Shown piece by piece: positions 61,247 to 64,000 of a DNA stretch of 64,000 bases. A program made the position numbers and the translations under genes. How positions within the stretch are numbered: the stretch's first letter is position 1; every line of letters starts with the position of its first letter. The DNA is taken from assembly GCA_020073385.1 (NCBI GenBank), contig JAIQFH010000014.1, positions 62,001 through 126,000 of the forward strand. The letters run 5' to 3'. The DNA is from Terriglobia bacterium (GTDB lineage Bacteria; Acidobacteriota; Terriglobia; Terriglobales; Acidobacteriaceae). Under the pieces are notes generated by a model. That model had not been told where the DNA came from and did not search any database. It saw nothing but the letters and a program-made list of their open reading frames with translations.

Positions 61247-61297
61247 AAAACTCGCTCGCTACGCTCGCTGCACGGCCGAAGGCGGCCGTCCCCACAA
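61247..61297 (-). repeat. family A palindromic repeat (copy 12)
   Basis: ACTCGCTCGCTACGCTCGCTG tail (21 bases from the same unit repeated), core ACGGCCG-N4-CGGCCGT at 61272-61289, CCCCACA edge; about 10 bp after the rplK stop, sense orientation. Confidence 0.75.
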
Positions 61298-61306
61298 AAA
61301 CCGTTC

Positions 61307-61738
61307 CTAGCCGACTACTTCTATTCCCATGGAGCGTGCCGTGCCGCGGACGCTCTTGACTGCGGTCTCGATCGACGCGGCGTTCAGGTCGGGCATCTTC
61401 TGTTTGGCGATGTCTTCGACCTGCTTGGCGGTCACTTTGCCGACCTTATCTTTGTTCGGCGTGCCTGATCCCTTGGCGATGCCGGCGGCGCGCTTCAGCA
61501 GGATCGACGCCGGCGGCGTCTTGGTGATGAAGGTGAACGAGCGGTCGCTGTAAACAGACACGACGACCGGGATGATCAGACCTTCCATCTCCTTCTGGTT
61601 GGTTCTGGCGTTGAACTGTTTGCAGAACTCCATGATGTTGATCTGTGCCTGGCCAAGCGCCGGGCCGACCGGGGGAGCCGGAGTCGCCTTGCCCGCGGCG
61701 ATCTGCAACTTCACGTAACCTGTAACTTTCTTTGCCAC
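61307..61738 (-). CDS. rplK: 50S ribosomal protein L11
   Basis: A 143-residue L11 of the GTPase-associated centre. [49 protein letters not shown] and the C-terminal AAFIEGTAKSMG-like end ([15 protein letters not shown]) are intact. Standard length. It starts the rplKAJL-rpoBC series after nusG; a CTAGCTC repeat (61744-61776) is directly upstream. Confidence 0.97.
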   Translation of the reverse strand: MAKKVTGYVKLQIAAGKATPAPPVGPALGQAQINIMEFCKQFNARTNQKEMEGLIIPVVVSVYSDRSFTFITKTPPASILLKRAAGIAKGSGTPNKDKVGKVTAKQVEDIAKQKMPDLNAASIETAVKSVRGTARSMGIEVVG

Positions 61739-61743
61739 TTCGT

Positions 61744-61776
61744 TAGCTCCTAGCTTCTAGCTCTTAGCCTCTAGCC
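61744..61776. repeat. CTAGCTC tandem repeat upstream of rplK
   Basis: AGCTCCTAGCTTCTAGCTC and further CTAGC units. Another array of this kind is upstream of rpmG (63185-63233), and a short one before the small ORF at 63382. Confidence 0.55.
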
Positions 61777-61848
61777 AAGGCTTTCAATCTCGTTGTCATC
61801 CTGAGCGGCGCTTTTTTGCCGCGAAGGACCTATGCATTTCTGCCGCGA

Positions 61849-62481
61849 TTACGCTACTTTTTCGACTTGATTAAATTCCAATTCCACCGGCGTCGACCGG
61901 CCGAAAATTGTGACCATCACCTTCAGCGTTTCGCGGTCTTCGTTCACTTCGTCGACTACGCCGGTGAAACTGGCGAATGGGCCTTCGGTGATGCGGACGG
62001 ATTCGTTCTTCTCGAACTTGACCTTGAGCTTTGGCTTCTCGCGGCTGTCAGCGACTTTATAAACGATGTGCTGTACTTCCTCATCCGAGAGCGGCGTGGG
62101 CTGCTGGCCGGTGCCGACAAATCCCGTGACGCGCGGTGTGGACTTCACGACATGCCACACGTGATCATCCATATCCATTTCGACCAGCACGTAGCCGGGA
62201 TAGAACATGCGCTCGGAGGTGTACTTCTTGCCGCCGCGAACTTCAGTGACCGATTCGGTCGGGATCAACACCTTGCCGATCTTGTCCTGCAGCCCGAAAG
62301 CTGCCACGCGGGACTCGAGCGATTCTTTGACCTTGCGCTCAAACCCCGAGTACGAGTGGATGATGTACCACTTCATGTTCGGGTTGCGTGGCGCCTCGGC
62401 GGTGGCCGTAACGCCTTCCGCGGCAGGCTGGGGCGCGCTTTCTCCGCCCGGCTGTGCTTCGTTTTTTTCTTCGTCCAGCAT
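61849..62481 (-). CDS. nusG: transcription termination/antitermination protein NusG
   Basis: About 210 residues from the ATG at 62481 ([15 protein letters not shown]). An acidic leader of about 45 residues precedes the NGN domain ([35 protein letters not shown]) and the KOW domain ([22 protein letters not shown]). It links RNA polymerase to Rho or the ribosome. The frame is open to 62550 but would overlap secE; the shorter start avoids that. Confidence 0.95.
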   Translation of the reverse strand: MLDEEKNEAQPGGESAPQPAAEGVTATAEAPRNPNMKWYIIHSYSGFERKVKESLESRVAAFGLQDKIGKVLIPTESVTEVRGGKKYTSERMFYPGYVLVEMDMDDHVWHVVKSTPRVTGFVGTGQQPTPLSDEEVQHIVYKVADSREKPKLKVKFEKNESVRITEGPFASFTGVVDEVNEDRETLKVMVTIFGRSTPVELEFNQVEKVA

Positions 62482-62527
62482 AATTTTGGTTGCTTCTCGG
62501 CCAGTTGCTGCGGCGCGGTTCTGCGAA

Positions 62528-62806
62528 TTAGTGAACTCTGAAATAGCCAAACATCGCCGTCACAGCTTTGTTAATGATGAAATCGATGATCCCGAAGTAC
62601 GCCGCGAAAATAAACACGGTGATGATGACCACCGTCGTCGTGCCGCGAACTTCCTTCCACGTGGGCGCCGTCACCTTGCGCATTTCCGTGCGTACGTCGT
62701 TGTAGAAGGCCTTGACCTTGTCCGGCCAGGACTTCAACCGCTCGAGAAAGTCGCCACCGCCTGCCACAATTGAATTCGCCATTTTCTTCGTCTCGACTGA
62801 CATCAC
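62528..62806 (-). CDS. secE: preprotein translocase subunit SecE
   Basis: A 92-residue single-span SecE (start at 62806 or the in-frame ATG at 62782). A short amphipathic helix ([27 protein letters not shown], with the conserved E-x-x-K-V-x-x-P block) is followed by one membrane helix ([24 protein letters not shown]). It stabilises SecY in the inner membrane. Located between tRNA-Trp and nusG as in most bacteria. Confidence 0.94.
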   Translation of the reverse strand: MMSVETKKMANSIVAGGGDFLERLKSWPDKVKAFYNDVRTEMRKVTAPTWKEVRGTTTVVIITVFIFAAYFGIIDFIINKAVTAMFGYFRVH

Positions 62807-62849
62807 TACTCCTGGCCTTGGTCCTTCTCTTCCTCTTCCAAAACTCTGG

Positions 62850-62922
62850 CAGGGGCGGAGGGATTCGAACCCCCAAGTTCGGTTTTGGAGACCGACAGTT
62901 TAACCGTTGAGCTTACGCCCCT
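62850..62922 (-). tRNA. trnW: tRNA-Trp (anticodon CCA)
   Basis: Acceptor AGGGGCG pairs with CGCCCCT. The anticodon stem TCGGT/ACCGA encloses loop CTCCAAA with anticodon CCA, and the T-arm has GGTTCGAATCC. The D-arm is less regular, with an apparent mismatch. It lies upstream of secE, the conserved position for tRNA-Trp in many phyla. The terminal CCA is not encoded in this frame (a G follows). Confidence 0.93.
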
Positions 62923-62928
62923 GTGTTC

Positions 62929-63025
62929 ATTTGGTAATTTTGTAATTGAGTAATTTGGTAATTTGAAAAGCGCTTGAACCGCGGGTTTTCAATTCCCAAA
63001 TTACAAAATTTCCCAATTACCAAAT
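62929..63025. repeat. AT-rich inverted repeat between rpmG and tRNA-Trp
   Basis: TTTGGTAATTTTGTAATT and onward (62929-62965) against AATTACAAAATTTCCCAATT (62996-63025), loop about 30 nt. It is the AT-richest point in the window and lies between two genes of one transcript. Confidence 0.6.
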
Positions 63026-63178
63026 CTACTTCACTTCTTTGTGGGCGGTGTGCTTGCGGCAACGGCGGCAGAATTTCTTGAATTCCAGCCGCTCGGTCGT
63101 CGTTTTGCGGTTCTTCGTCGTCGAATAGTTCCGCTCTTTGCAATCACCGCACTGTAATGTCACTATTTCTCGGGGCAT
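63026..63178 (-). CDS. rpmG: 50S ribosomal protein L33
   Basis: A 50-residue ribosomal protein. It reads [20 protein letters not shown], then [29 protein letters not shown]: four cysteines in two CxxC pairs, the zinc-binding form of L33. Usual length and place, between tuf and secE. Confidence 0.93.
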   Translation of the reverse strand: MPREIVTLQCGDCKERNYSTTKNRKTTTERLEFKKFCRRCRKHTAHKEVK

Positions 63179-63184
63179 CTCAAC

Positions 63185-63233
63185 AGCTCCTAACTAAGCT
63201 GCTAGCTCCTAGCTCCTAGCTGCTAGCTTCCAG
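63185..63233. repeat. CTAGCTC tandem repeat upstream of rpmG
   Basis: CTGCTAGCTCCTAGCTCCTA and neighbouring units, seven bases each; same family as 61744-61776. Confidence 0.6.
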
Positions 63234-63238
63234 CAAAA

Positions 63239-63382
63239 TCAGAGAACATCATCCTTTGGCGGCCTCTTTGCTTCTTCTTTCGCCCATCTAATCAAGGTTC
63301 CCCACGGCACGCAATTAACCGCAAGAACCGCGAGGACAGCAATCAGCCACCCTAATTCTCGCCATTGCATAAGGCGTTCCAT
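63239..63382 (-). CDS. small membrane protein, putative
   Basis: A 47-residue ORF between tuf and rpmG: MERLMQWRELG, a hydrophobic stretch LIAVLAVLAVNCVPWGTLI, and a charged end (RWAKEEAKRPPKDD). One membrane helix with a basic cytoplasmic tail is plausible. No clear ribosome binding site is seen; a CTAGCT-type repeat adjoins the start. It may be spurious. Confidence 0.35.
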   Translation of the reverse strand: MERLMQWRELGWLIAVLAVLAVNCVPWGTLIRWAKEEAKRPPKDDVL

Positions 63383-63406
63383 CCTAGCTAGTAGCTAGAA
63401 GTTGCC

Positions 63407-64000
<594 letters not shown>

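Overview
The window looks like chromosomal DNA of a GC-rich Gram-negative bacterium. The best guess is Acidobacteriota (class Terriglobia): a MacB/FtsX permease lacking its ATPase domain, secreted carboxypeptidase-regulatory-like proteins, DUF885 and M28 peptidases, LPS genes (lpxA, lpxI, fabZ), and spacers packed with short palindromic repeats of the kind seen in that group. This is inference from gene content; no database comparison was run.

Layout. 0.3-14.4 kb: a mosaic of small units. These are a zinc-ribbon membrane protein, a DUF486 transporter, lpxI with a coupled DinB protein, a secreted esterase divergent from a DUF885 metalloprotein, fabZ and lpxA, an M20 peptidase, EthD, an exported-looking methyltransferase, tatA, maf, VOC, an amidohydrolase and an ICMT-like methyltransferase. 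14.6-18.5 kb: lepA and dnaB. 18.5-22.3 kb: a 1.2 kb gene-free stretch with a run of hairpins, then an ABC permease. 22.5-28.1 kb: an accessory island with a PD-(D/E)XK nuclease-like protein, a REP-associated transposase (RAYT) between REP-like triple hairpins, and an ATPase plus subtilisin-like protease pair matching the IetAS anti-phage/plasmid-stability module; the protease gene is frameshifted by one base. 28.3-32.3 kb: rpoD and dnaG. 32.4-49.7 kb: TPR protein (frameshifted end), DUF2199, an orphan CD-NTase/OAS-like nucleotidyltransferase, mutS2, histidine kinase, hemB, small secreted proteins, a LysW-like zinc ribbon, M28 peptidase, rhomboid, hydrolase, pyruvate kinase and YihY. 49.7-64 kb: the conserved transcription/translation cluster, all on the minus strand: tuf (cut by the window end), rpmG, tRNA-Trp, secE, nusG, rplK, rplA, rplJ, rplL, rpoB, rpoC.

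The most unusual theme is a set of dispersed palindromic repeats. Family A (a GGACAGCC/GGCTGTCC or GGACGGCC/GGCCGTCC hairpin with a GTGGGG lead) occurs 12 times. Seven copies sit directly behind, or overlap, a stop codon in the sense orientation of the gene, including after rplK, rplA, rplJ and rplL. Repeats are also inserted in frame inside dnaG, mutS2, maf and an alpha/beta hydrolase, much like the palindromic elements known from Rickettsia. A 36-bp hairpin upstream of fabZ is flanked by perfect 9-bp direct repeats, as expected of a transposed element. A 135-bp element with perfect 15-bp terminal inverted repeats opens the window.

Most coding calls rest on recognisable motifs. Start sites, the two frameshifts, small ORFs and regulatory sites are less certain, as noted entry by entry.
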